In this document: positions 1-6,102 of the stretch, piece after piece
Numbering within the stretch: position 1 is the first letter of the stretch
Layout: the number at the start of each line of letters is the position of its first letter
From: a bacterium
GTDB taxonomy: Bacteria; Patescibacteriota; Minisyncoccia; UBA6257; GWB1-50-10
DNA length: 10,627 nt
Direction of reading: 5' to 3'
NCBI GenBank assembly: GCA_021814805.1
Contig: JAKAHT010000014.1
Span: forward strand, 1 to 10,627
Position numbers and translations under genes: made by a program
Notes under the pieces: generated by a model
Told to the model about the DNA's origin: nothing
What the model saw: the letters and a program-made list of their open reading frames with translations, nothing else
The model's database searches: none

Positions 1-91
1 TGCCAAACGGATTGCCAAGAGGAGAACAGCTTTTTTGAATAAATTTTTAAACGAACTTAAAACGGAGCTCAAAGAATCGAAAGTGATTTAA
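1..91 (+). CDS. C-terminal fragment of an upstream protein, possibly an HD-domain hydrolase
   Basis: The frame beginning at base 2 is open from the window edge to a TAA at 89-91. It encodes 29 residues that include AKRIAKRRTAFLNKFLNELK. The peptide is basic and looks helical. This arrangement resembles the last helix of small HD/HDIG phosphohydrolases, which often end in a form like 'T-x-x-A-x-x-I-A-x-x-R-x-x-F-h-x-x-F'. The metal-binding HD motifs would lie outside the window, so the family is a guess. The stop is 22 nt before the next ATG on the same strand. The other two plus frames close earlier (TAA and TGA near positions 36-42), which supports this as the real reading frame. Confidence 0.45.
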   Translation, partial: AKRIAKRRTAFLNKFLNELKTELKESKVI

Positions 92-93
92 AT

Positions 94-99
94 TATGAT
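94..99 (+). promoter_or_regulatory. Possible -10 box for the dihydrouridine synthase gene
   Basis: TATGAT (5 of 6 matches to TATAAT) lies 14 nt before the ATG at 114, just after the stop of the preceding frame. Transcription from it would give a leader of roughly 7 nt with no room for a Shine-Dalgarno sequence. No convincing -35 element is present 17 nt upstream. The gene could instead be read through from the preceding one. Confidence 0.3.
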
Positions 100-113
100 A
101 TGCTGTCTTATAT

Positions 114-1106
114 ATGAAACGGAAGACGGAGGAGCCGAATCTGGGTTTTTGGGCTAAGCTCAAAAAACCCGTGATGGCGATCGCACCTATGGCGAACGTG
201 ACAGACGCGGCTTTTCGGCGGATGTTCGCGGAAGTTAAAAAACCAGATGTTTTCTGGACCGAATTCGTTTCAGTCGAAGGACTCCTTTCCGAAGGGCGGA
301 AGAAACTCTTGGTTGATTTGAAATATGAAAAAGATGAGCATCCAATCGTCGCGCAGCTTTTCGGCGGGAAGCCGGAGCAATTTGAGAAAATAGGACCGCT
401 CATAAAGAAACTTGGTTTTGACGGAATAGATATCAATATGGGTTGTCCTGACAAGGGGGTCGAGAGATCGGGCGGAGGAGCCGCTCTTATCAAAAATCCC
501 GCGCTCGCGAAGGAAATCATCCGGGCCGCGAAGCGCGGCGCGGGCGGCTTGCCGATCTCGGTTAAAACCCGCATCGGATACCGGAAGAATGAAATCGAAA
601 CCTGGGTGCCGGCACTTCTCGAGGAAAATATCGCGGCTCTTACCGTGCACTTCCGGACGAGGAGCGAAATGTCCAAAGTTCCGGCTCACTGGGACTTGGC
701 GCCCTTGATTGTTGAAATGAGAAATCACATCGCGCCTCGGACGCTTCTTCTCGGAAACGGCGACATCACTTCGCTCGATGAGGCAAAACAAAAGGCGAAA
801 GAAACGGGTCTCGACGGCATTATGGTGGGGCGCGGTGTTTTCGGAAATCCGTGGTTCTTTTCCGACCATACGCCGAGCGTTAAAGAAGAGCTCGAACGTC
901 TCGTGCGGCACACGGAGCTTTTTGAGAAAATATACCGGAGCAATATGAAAAAACGTATTAAGAATTTCGACGTTATGAAAAAGCATTTTAAAGCGTATGT
1001 TTCCGGTTTCGACGGGGCCCATGAACTTCGAGCAAAACTTATGGAAGCCGGGGATGCTTCGGGCGTCCGCCGGATTATCAATGAATATCTGAAGAGAAAA
1101 AATTGA
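114..1106 (+). CDS. dus: tRNA-dihydrouridine synthase (Dus family)
   Basis: The 330-aa protein is a flavoenzyme of the Dus family, which reduces specific uridines in the tRNA D-loop to dihydrouridine using FMN and NAD(P)H. Visible motifs in order are the FMN-binding start APMANVTDAAFR (24-35), VAQLFGGKPEQF (79-90), and DINMGCPDKGVERSGGGAAL (106-124) with catalytic Cys111. They continue with ISVKTRIGY (147-155) with conserved Lys150, TVHFRTR (176-182), GNGDITS (213-219), and the phosphate-binding GIMVGRGVFGNPWF (234-247). The length is normal and the TIM barrel plus C-terminal helical domain appear complete. Compared with the common H-G-R-T-R form, Phe replaces Gly at residue 179. The subfamily (DusA, B or C) cannot be assigned from the sequence; the NMGCP form is DusB-like. 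No SD sequence precedes the start. It lies 32 nt upstream of the SpoU methyltransferase gene, a plausible RNA-modification operon. Confidence 0.93.
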   Translation: MKRKTEEPNLGFWAKLKKPVMAIAPMANVTDAAFRRMFAEVKKPDVFWTEFVSVEGLLSEGRKKLLVDLKYEKDEHPIVAQLFGGKPEQFEKIGPLIKKLGFDGIDINMGCPDKGVERSGGGAALIKNPALAKEIIRAAKRGAGGLPISVKTRIGYRKNEIETWVPALLEENIAALTVHFRTRSEMSKVPAHWDLAPLIVEMRNHIAPRTLLLGNGDITSLDEAKQKAKETGLDGIMVGRGVFGNPWFFSDHTPSVKEELERLVRHTELFEKIYRSNMKKRIKNFDVMKKHFKAYVSGFDGAHELRAKLMEAGDASGVRRIINEYLKRKN

Positions 1107-1138
1107 ATTCGGTCGGCCGTTAATGTATCCTTGATTTT

Positions 1139-1912
1139 ATGAAGAAATTCAGGCCGAGCAACCGCAGAAGACATACGGAAGAAAAAATATATATGTACGG
1201 AAGGCATGCGCTCGAAGAAGCGCTCTTAAAAGCTCCGCATACCGTCCGGAAGGTTTTTTTGTCTTCTGAAGCGGCCGACCGGGAAATAAGAAGCGGTCTT
1301 TCAAAACGCGGCATACCTTTTTCCATTATGAAACCGAAGGAAGCGGCGCATCTTGTGGGGAAAGAAGCAACGCACCAGGGAGTTATCGCTGTCGTCGATC
1401 CGTCCTCGCTTGTTATGGACTTTAATACTTTCAAAAAGAATTTGAGACCGACCGAAGAGACTATTTTAGTACTTCTCGATGAGCTCACTGATCCTCAAAA
1501 TGTCGGGGCGATCATTAGATCAGCGGCGGCCTTCGGCGCGTCCGGTGTTTTGATTCCGGAGCATCGTCAGGCGCCAGTGACGGGTGCAGTCGTTAAAGTT
1601 TCGGCCGGCATGGTTTTTTCGGTGCCCTTGATTTCTATCGGGAACGTGAATTATGCCGTTCAAGATCTGAAGGAGATAGGATTCAAAGCATACGGTCTCG
1701 TGATGGATGGAACAGTCAATATCTCGGAAGAAAAATTCAACGCTCCCTCCCTTTTTATTGTGGGGAACGAAGGGCGCGGGATCCGCGAAAAAACTCTCGA
1801 ACTTTGCGATGTGAGACTCCGGATACCGATAGATTCTAAATGTGAATCGCTGAACGCATCGGTTTCGGCCGCCGTCGTGCTCTATAAATGGAGTACACAA
1901 CATTTGAAATAA
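1139..1912 (+). CDS. rlmB: RlmB-like SpoU/TrmH-family RNA 2'-O-ribose methyltransferase
   Basis: The 257-aa protein is a SPOUT-class methyltransferase that should transfer a methyl group from S-adenosylmethionine to a ribose 2'-OH. RlmB of this family modifies 23S rRNA. An N-terminal substrate-binding domain begins YMYGRHALEEAL (18-29) and includes HQGVIAVV (79-86). The trefoil-knot catalytic domain carries motif 1, LDELTDPQNVGAIIRSAAAF (113-132) with Arg127, motif 2, FIVGNEGRGI (206-215), and motif 3, IPIDSKCESLNASVSAAVVL (229-248). A basic 18-residue extension precedes the usual start. The ATG at 1193 (Met19) is an alternative start with GGAAG about 10 nt upstream, whereas the ATG at 1139 has no SD. 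The exact RNA target (RlmB-type G2251, or a TrmH-type tRNA site) is inferred from overall layout only. Confidence 0.9.
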   Translation: MKKFRPSNRRRHTEEKIYMYGRHALEEALLKAPHTVRKVFLSSEAADREIRSGLSKRGIPFSIMKPKEAAHLVGKEATHQGVIAVVDPSSLVMDFNTFKKNLRPTEETILVLLDELTDPQNVGAIIRSAAAFGASGVLIPEHRQAPVTGAVVKVSAGMVFSVPLISIGNVNYAVQDLKEIGFKAYGLVMDGTVNISEEKFNAPSLFIVGNEGRGIREKTLELCDVRLRIPIDSKCESLNASVSAAVVLYKWSTQHLK

Positions 1913-1994
1913 TCAAACTGCCGGATTTTTAATTTCGATTGAATTCGATAATTAATGGATTAAGTGATTTACTCGAAGTTCGGAGATTAAACCA

Positions 1995-2000
1995 TATAAA
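1995..2000 (+). promoter_or_regulatory. Possible leaderless -10 box before the class I methyltransferase
   Basis: TATAAA (5 of 6 to TATAAT) lies 9 nt before the ATG at 2010, in a 97-bp AT-rich gap. A transcript from it would begin at or within a few bases of the ATG, so it would be essentially leaderless. No good -35 match is seen. The gap holds no strong hairpin or other structure. Confidence 0.35.
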
Positions 2001-2009
2001 ATTACTTTC

Positions 2010-2876
2010 ATGAAAAACGTTAATTTAACCGCGGAACCCTGGGAGGACTACGAGCTTTTGGATTCCGGGGACAACAAGAAACTCGAAAGGTACGGTAAAT
2101 ATTTAATGGTGCGTCCGGAAACCCAAGCGATTTGGAAACCGGGACGGCCGGAAGAATGGAAAAAAGCGCAAGCGGAATTCAGCTGGAATGGAGGAAAAGG
2201 AGCCTGGAAAGTCAAAGATATTCCGGATTCTTGGAAAATGTCATGGCGAGACGCAAAATTCACGGCGCGCCTCACCTCTTTCAAGCATACCGGCATATTT
2301 CCAGAGCAATCGGTAAACTGGGAATGGATAGAAGATACCGTTAAAAAAATAAAGAATCCGAAAATATTGAATCTTTTCGGATATACCGGCGTAGCGAGCA
2401 TAATCGCGGCCAAGGCCGGCGGGAAGGTTACCCACGTTGATGCTTCAAAGCAATCCAACGCTTGGGCCAAAGAAAACGCGGATATGTCAGGTATTCCCGA
2501 GGGGGCTGTAAGATATCTTCTGGATGATGCTTTGAGGTTTTCGGAGCGCGAAGTGAGGCGGGGAAATATTTATAACGGCATAATCCTCGACCCTCCTTCT
2601 TTCGGCCGGGGACCGGAAGGGGAGATATGGAGGATAGAGGAACATATAAGGCCTCTTATGAAGGTTTTATCCTTGATGCTTTCCAAGGAAAAGGGATCGT
2701 TCTTGCTTTTGAACGGATACGCGGCCGGCTATTCGCCGCAGTCGTTCCTTCAGGCCGTGGAGGATTTTTTCCCGGAAGATGAATTAACCGACGGCAGTTT
2801 CGGAGAAGTGCGCCTTAAGGAAACCAAAGGAAAAAGGCTTGTATCTTCCGGAATTTATGTCCGGTTTCAGCGCTGA
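2010..2876 (+). CDS. Class I SAM-dependent methyltransferase, RlmI/RlmK-like (COG1092 type)
   Basis: The 288-aa protein is a Rossmann-fold methyltransferase. The N-terminal region has WEDYELLDSGDNKKLERYGK (11-30) and LMVRPETQAIW (32-42), which I recognise from proteins related to the 23S rRNA m5C methyltransferase RlmI, some long annotated as 'oxidoreductase'. Motif I is ILNLFGYTGVAS (119-130), with an acidic residue at the end of strand 2 (HVDAS, 142-146). ALRFSE (174-179) lies in the motif III region, and motif IV is ILDPPSFGRG (192-201). DPPSF-type motifs suit methylation of a base or amino group. There is no PUA domain, unlike full-length RlmI, so target recognition must use the N-terminal segment. 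An rRNA target is inferred, not shown. It ends 8 nt before the stop of the convergent gene, with no obvious terminator between them. Confidence 0.85.
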   Translation: MKNVNLTAEPWEDYELLDSGDNKKLERYGKYLMVRPETQAIWKPGRPEEWKKAQAEFSWNGGKGAWKVKDIPDSWKMSWRDAKFTARLTSFKHTGIFPEQSVNWEWIEDTVKKIKNPKILNLFGYTGVASIIAAKAGGKVTHVDASKQSNAWAKENADMSGIPEGAVRYLLDDALRFSEREVRRGNIYNGIILDPPSFGRGPEGEIWRIEEHIRPLMKVLSLMLSKEKGSFLLLNGYAAGYSPQSFLQAVEDFFPEDELTDGSFGEVRLKETKGKRLVSSGIYVRFQR

Positions 2877-2884
2877 TTCTCGCT

Positions 2885-3922
2885 TTAAAAAATTTGTTTC
2901 AGTGATTTTCTGAAGTTATATAAAAAATACAAAAACCCGTCTCCCACGAAATCATAAAAATCGGAATGGTCGACTTCAAATCCGCCGAATTTTCTTTTGA
3001 AGAAAGATAAGCCCTCCCAACCCTTGTATATTTTCTTGTTTTTTTCGGTCGCGATGCCGCCGAAATTATAGTTTTGACATCCGAGTTTCCTGGATTCTTG
3101 TATAGCCGTCCATTGGGCCAGATAAGTGGGCATAAGATTTCTAAACTCGCTACTGGAACTCCCAAACACGTAATTCCCTATGCCGCCGAACATAAATATG
3201 AAGTCCATGACCACAATTTTACCGTCGTACTTTGCAATCGACAAAAAAGCGTTTTTTTCCTTGTCAGCCAAATCGAAAATGCTCTTATAGTAGCTTTTAT
3301 CGTGAAGCTTGAAACCGTCCCTCTTAGCTGTCTCTTCGGAAAGGGAATAAAAAGTGTCCAAATAATGAGAGAGATTATCCCGGATTATCTCCGCTTTGAC
3401 CCCTTTCCTTATGGCCAGATTTACAGAGTAACGGCCATTGCCTTTCATTTCTTTCAAAATGTTTTCCTCGGGCTTATGGAGATCCAGAAACCATTCGGTT
3501 CTCGGTTGGAAAGCGGCCGAGTGGTATGTGGATTTTCGGGACCTCTTGAAGTATTTCTTCAAATTTTTTTCTTCGGCAACCTGCGGAGTGAAGTCTAATC
3601 TCGCAAAGACGGCTTTTTCTTCTTTGGTAATTTTTTTTATTTTATCCCTTAAGTTTGAAATCGTTTTCTCCTGAATATTATTCCAGACCGGGCCGTAAGG
3701 TATGTAGATATAATTTTTTTTCTGGGTGAGCGGGAAAACGATCATTTGAAAAAATATCACATTATCGTTTCCGGCCGTGCCCACAAATCTCCTGACTTTC
3801 CGGCCGGCGCTTTTCTGCCATTTTCCGTATGTCTCAGATTGGGTGAAATAAACCCGCTTATTTATGGACAGCGGGTCAAAATTTTCATCTTCGCCAAGTT
3901 CTCTGAAAACTAACTCATTCAT
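2885..3922 (-). CDS. FemAB/FemX-like peptidoglycan interpeptide-bridge aminoacyltransferase
   Basis: The 345-aa protein resembles the FemABX/MurM family, which uses aminoacyl-tRNA to add residues to the stem peptide of peptidoglycan precursors at the cytoplasmic membrane face. Recognisable parts are VYFTQSETYGKWQKS (24-38), YIPYGPVW (73-80), and the substrate-binding stretch RYSVNLAIRKGVKAEI (164-179). These are followed by the GNAT-like second half with YVFGSSSSEFRNLMPTYLAQ (251-270), NYNFGGI (284-290) and GLSFFKRKFGGF (304-315). The length suits FemX-type members. The same frame stays open upstream to an ATG at 4009, but that would run through tRNA-Leu. The start at 3922 (MNELVFRELG) fits the family and lies 2 nt after the tRNA-Leu 3' end. 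No SD is present. The amino acid added and the acceptor are unknown, and a lipid II substrate is inferred from the family. Confidence 0.88.
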   Translation of the reverse strand: MNELVFRELGEDENFDPLSINKRVYFTQSETYGKWQKSAGRKVRRFVGTAGNDNVIFFQMIVFPLTQKKNYIYIPYGPVWNNIQEKTISNLRDKIKKITKEEKAVFARLDFTPQVAEEKNLKKYFKRSRKSTYHSAAFQPRTEWFLDLHKPEENILKEMKGNGRYSVNLAIRKGVKAEIIRDNLSHYLDTFYSLSEETAKRDGFKLHDKSYYKSIFDLADKEKNAFLSIAKYDGKIVVMDFIFMFGGIGNYVFGSSSSEFRNLMPTYLAQWTAIQESRKLGCQNYNFGGIATEKNKKIYKGWEGLSFFKRKFGGFEVDHSDFYDFVGDGFLYFLYNFRKSLKQIF

Positions 3923-3924
3923 AG

Positions 3925-4007
3925 TGCTCGGGGTGGGACTCGGACCCACACGGCCTTGCGGCCAAAGGATTTTAAGTCCTTCGCGTATACCATTCCGCCA
4001 CCCGAGC
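3925..4007 (-). tRNA. trnL(uaa): tRNA-Leu (anticodon UAA)
   Basis: This is an 83-nt class II tRNA. The acceptor GCTCGGG pairs with CCCGAGC, the discriminator is A at 3925, and CCA is not encoded. The anticodon stem AAGGA/TCCTT encloses loop CTTAAAA, placing TAA at 3974-3972, which reads UUA. The long variable arm forms GGCC-GCAA-GGCC, and the T arm is GTGGG-TCCGAGT-CCCAC. It lies 9 nt downstream of tRNA-Cys, and its 3' end is 2 nt before the ATG of the FemX-like gene. Confidence 0.95.
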
Positions 4008-4016
4008 ATCTTTGGG

Positions 4017-4088
4017 AGGCCAGGAGGGGAATCGAACCCCTGTATAAGGGTTTTGCAGACCCTTGCCTTACCACTTGGCTACCTGGCC
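4017..4088 (-). tRNA. trnC(gca): tRNA-Cys (anticodon GCA)
   Basis: This is a 72-nt tRNA with acceptor GGCCAGG/CCTGGCC and discriminator U at 4017, a known Cys identity base. The anticodon arm is AGGGT-CTGCAAA-ACCCT with anticodon GCA, and the T arm is AGGGG-TTCGATT-CCCCT. CCA is not encoded. Its first 10 nt are also the last codons and stop of rbfA: the TAG stop is tRNA nucleotides 8-10. Confidence 0.95.
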
Positions 4089-4384
4089 GTATTTTCCGAT
4101 GATTGGTCGATTGCAAATTTCAATCTGGGCATCGGTTTAATATTCATCTTTCTTAAGAGCTTCCCTTGTACTTCGCGCCTTCTCCCTTCAATCATTTTAT
4201 ATACTTCTATCTCTTTTTCAAATGGTAGAACGGAAATTTTAACTTCCGCATCGGCCATATCCTCCGATACTTTAACGCCGGTTATGGTGACTAGGGCGCC
4301 GTCAAAGTCGAAGTCCCGTAGGAAAATTTTACTCAATTCTCCCTGTATGACGCTTTCCGTCTTCAAATTCCTGAAAGGTCTCAT
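4079..4384 (-). CDS. rbfA: Ribosome-binding factor A (30S maturation factor)
   Basis: The 101-aa protein fits the KH-like RbfA family, which binds the 30S subunit and helps 16S rRNA 5'-end maturation. The N-terminal helix is RPFRNLKTESVIQGELSKIF (2-21). A beta segment has VTITGVKVSEDMADAEVKIS (32-51), and the C-terminal KH-like part has LLRKMNIKPMPRLKFAID (76-93). The size is near the core domain with almost no extra tail. The ATG follows the infB stop by 4 nt (ACAC), so the two are surely co-transcribed, in the classic infB-rbfA order. No SD is visible apart from sequence inside infB. The last two codons, the last base of the codon before them, and the stop overlap tRNA-Cys, so RNase P cleavage there would remove the stop codon from the mRNA. 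Confidence 0.92.
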   Translation of the reverse strand: MRPFRNLKTESVIQGELSKIFLRDFDFDGALVTITGVKVSEDMADAEVKISVLPFEKEIEVYKMIEGRRREVQGKLLRKMNIKPMPRLKFAIDQSSENTAR

Positions 4385-4388
4385 GTGT

Positions 4389-5807
4389 TTAGCTCGGGAA
4401 TATTAAGATATTTTTTTCTTTTATCGGATCACGCGATTCCACTAGAAGTCCGACTTCCACTCCGGTTTCCGCCTGAGGCAGGTCCTTTTTTTGAGATTGA
4501 AGATTCAATATTTTTCCTTCGCCTATTTTCCTTTTGTCGCTCCATATTTCGAACTGTTCTTGATTTTTTATTGGTCCCAAAATAACCGCCCCTCCCACTA
4601 TTTGTTCTTTACCCTTGGGCGTGCCGAAGGTTTTTAAAATCTCTATTCTTCTCATTTCTTTGGGAGCAGCCTTTTGGATATATCCTTTAATTTCTTTTTC
4701 TAGTTCGTAAACTATCGGTGATTCGATTATATTTATCTTCTGAGTCTTGGCCAGGTTCAAAGCCGATTTGTCGGTTTTCGTCTTAAAACCCAAAACAAGG
4801 GCATTGAAGGCGGCAGCGTTTTTAACATCGTTCTCGGTTATATTGCCAACCCCTTCCTGGATTATTTTTACGGGTGCCTGAAAATCAGTATGAAGTATTA
4901 TAGTTTTCAAAGCTTCGAGCGAAGCCGTCTCGTCCGATTTCAATACCAAATTCAAGGAATCGTTCGCGGTCTCGATGCTGGGTTTCTCTTCTTTGATTTT
5001 CTTGGCTTTCATTTCTTCCATCCGGGCCGTGTCGAAAGAAGCCCAAAATTCTTCTCCGGCTTGGGGCATTTCTTCGAAGCCTATTATCGAAACGGGGGAG
5101 CTCGGCGAAGCTTCGTTAGTTTTCCCGCCCAAGAAATCGCTTATTTGCTTTATTTTCCCTGAAGCGGTTTTGGTGAATATATTTTGTCCGGTTTTGAGAG
5201 TCCCGTTTTTAAGGACGCCGCCGACAGTGATGCCTCTTCTGTCGTCTTTGGTACTTCTCAATATGATGCCGTAGGCCTCCTCTTCGGGTTCATATTTCAA
5301 ATCTTCCACTTCGGCCGTTAAAGAAAGAAGATCAAGGAGTTCCGGCACCCCTTCGCCTGTCTTGGCAGATATCTCCTGCCAGGAGATATTGCCGCCGTAT
5401 TTTTCAAGAAGAACACCGGCTTGCAGAAGCTCATTTTTGGTTTTTTCTATATTGGCGTTTGATTTATCGATTTTGTTTATGGCTACAACAAAAGGCATTT
5501 TCTCGGCATTTATGATGCCTATGGCTTCTTTGGTCTGGGGTTCCACGCCGTCATCGGCCGCCACTATCAATATGGCGATATCTGCCACCCGGGCTCCGTA
5601 TCTTCTCATGTTGGAAAAAGCCTGGTGACCCGGCGTGTCGATGAAAGTCATCTTTAATTCCTTATGTTCTATTTCATAAGCGCCTATGGATTGGGTTATT
5701 CCTCCGGCTTCGCGAGAAGCCAAATTAGTTTTTCTTATATAATCAAGAAGCGTGGTTTTTCCGTGATCCACGTGGCCCATTACAACAATGATAGGAGAAC
5801 GCTTCAT
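4389..5807 (-). CDS. infB: Translation initiation factor IF-2, compact form
   Basis: The 472-aa GTPase should bring initiator fMet-tRNA to the 30S subunit and promote 70S joining. It lacks the long N-terminal region of typical IF-2 (E. coli is about 890 aa) and starts almost directly at G1, GHVDHGKTT (11-19). G2 follows as GGITQSIGAYE (35-45), with Ser where His is usual, then G3 DTPGH (57-61), G4 NKID (111-114) and G5 SAK (147-149). Domain II covers about 175-262, the C1 domain about 284-370 (LNLVLKSDETASLEAL), and the C2 domain about 385-472. The protein has no cysteine. In C2, Gly406 and Val452 occupy places where Cys is usual (I-A-G-C and E-C-G). The upstream 108 bp holds only a weak promoter candidate, TTGTAA (5845-5840) with 17 nt to TAATCT (5822-5817). 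nusA is not next to it. Confidence 0.96.
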   Translation of the reverse strand: MKRSPIIVVMGHVDHGKTTLLDYIRKTNLASREAGGITQSIGAYEIEHKELKMTFIDTPGHQAFSNMRRYGARVADIAILIVAADDGVEPQTKEAIGIINAEKMPFVVAINKIDKSNANIEKTKNELLQAGVLLEKYGGNISWQEISAKTGEGVPELLDLLSLTAEVEDLKYEPEEEAYGIILRSTKDDRRGITVGGVLKNGTLKTGQNIFTKTASGKIKQISDFLGGKTNEASPSSPVSIIGFEEMPQAGEEFWASFDTARMEEMKAKKIKEEKPSIETANDSLNLVLKSDETASLEALKTIILHTDFQAPVKIIQEGVGNITENDVKNAAAFNALVLGFKTKTDKSALNLAKTQKINIIESPIVYELEKEIKGYIQKAAPKEMRRIEILKTFGTPKGKEQIVGGAVILGPIKNQEQFEIWSDKRKIGEGKILNLQSQKKDLPQAETGVEVGLLVESRDPIKEKNILIFPS

Positions 5808-5863
5808 AATAGTAAGAGATTAACAGCAATCGTGAGCCTTTACAAGTTTAATCGCTTAAATAT

Positions 5864-5892
5864 TTGAAAAGATACGCGGATTGGATTATTCT
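5864..5892 (+). promoter_or_regulatory. Likely sigma-70-type promoter of the tRNA/mRNA mixed operon
   Basis: A -35 element TTGAAA (5864-5869; 5 of 6) is followed by exactly 17 nt and a -10 element TATTCT (5887-5892; 4 of 6). Transcription would begin near 5899, about 17 nt before tRNA-Ser. It lies in the 108-bp divergent gap between infB and tRNA-Ser. No other good promoter or terminator was found between tRNA-Ser and the end of the cupredoxin gene, so this may serve the whole plus-strand unit. Confidence 0.45.
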
Positions 5893-5915
5893 CAATTAAT
5901 GTCCGGCGGGTTTTT

Positions 5916-6003
5916 GGAGGCGTGGCTGAGCGGTCGAAAGCAGCGCACTGCTAATGCGTTAGGGGCCAAAAGTCCCTCGAAGGTTCGAATCCTTCCGCCT
6001 CCG
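5916..6003 (+). tRNA. trnS(gcu): tRNA-Ser (anticodon GCU)
   Basis: This is an 88-nt class II tRNA with acceptor GGAGGCG/CGCCTCC and discriminator G (6003), as is usual for Ser. The anticodon arm is GCGCA-CTGCTAA-TGCGT, placing GCT at 5950-5952, which reads AGC/AGU. A long variable arm (AGGG...TCCCT) and the T arm GAAGG-TTCGAAT-CCTTC are present. CCA is not encoded. It is the first gene of the mixed plus-strand unit, and tRNA-Glu follows after 20 nt. Confidence 0.95.
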
Positions 6004-6023
6004 CCGACCATTAAAAGGTCAGA

Positions 6024-6098
6024 GGCCTTATCGTCTAACGGCTAGGACGGCGCCCTTTCACGGCGTAAATCCGGGTTCGATTCCCGGTAAGGCTACCA
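6024..6098 (+). tRNA. trnE(uuc): tRNA-Glu (anticodon UUC), CCA encoded
   Basis: The acceptor GGCCTTA pairs with TAAGGCT (first pair G-U). The D arm is GTCT/GGAC, and the anticodon arm is GCGCC-CTTTCAC-GGCGT with anticodon TTC. The T arm is CCGGG-TTCGATT-CCCGG, and discriminator A is followed by an encoded CCA (6096-6098). The ATG of the next protein gene starts only 4 nt after this CCA. Confidence 0.95.
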
Positions 6099-6102
6099 AG
6101 AT

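Noticed and set aside
47..1207. Long minus-strand frames opposite the Dus and RlmB genes
   Set aside because: They are antisense shadows of strongly motif-supported plus-strand genes and show no recognisable domains.
1104..2876. Alternative genetic code (TGA as glycine, as in some CPR lineages)
   Set aside because: TGA ends the Dus, class I methyltransferase and anchored-protein genes at sensible lengths, and no in-frame TGA interrupts any gene.
3923..4009. N-terminal extension of the FemX-like frame to an ATG at 4009
   Set aside because: The extra 29 codons run through tRNA-Leu, giving an unnatural peptide. The family-like N-terminus begins at the ATG at 3922.
6004..6023. Small GACC/GGTC hairpin between tRNA-Ser and tRNA-Glu as a terminator
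   Set aside because: The stem has only 4 bp and no T-tract follows, so it is not a convincing terminator.
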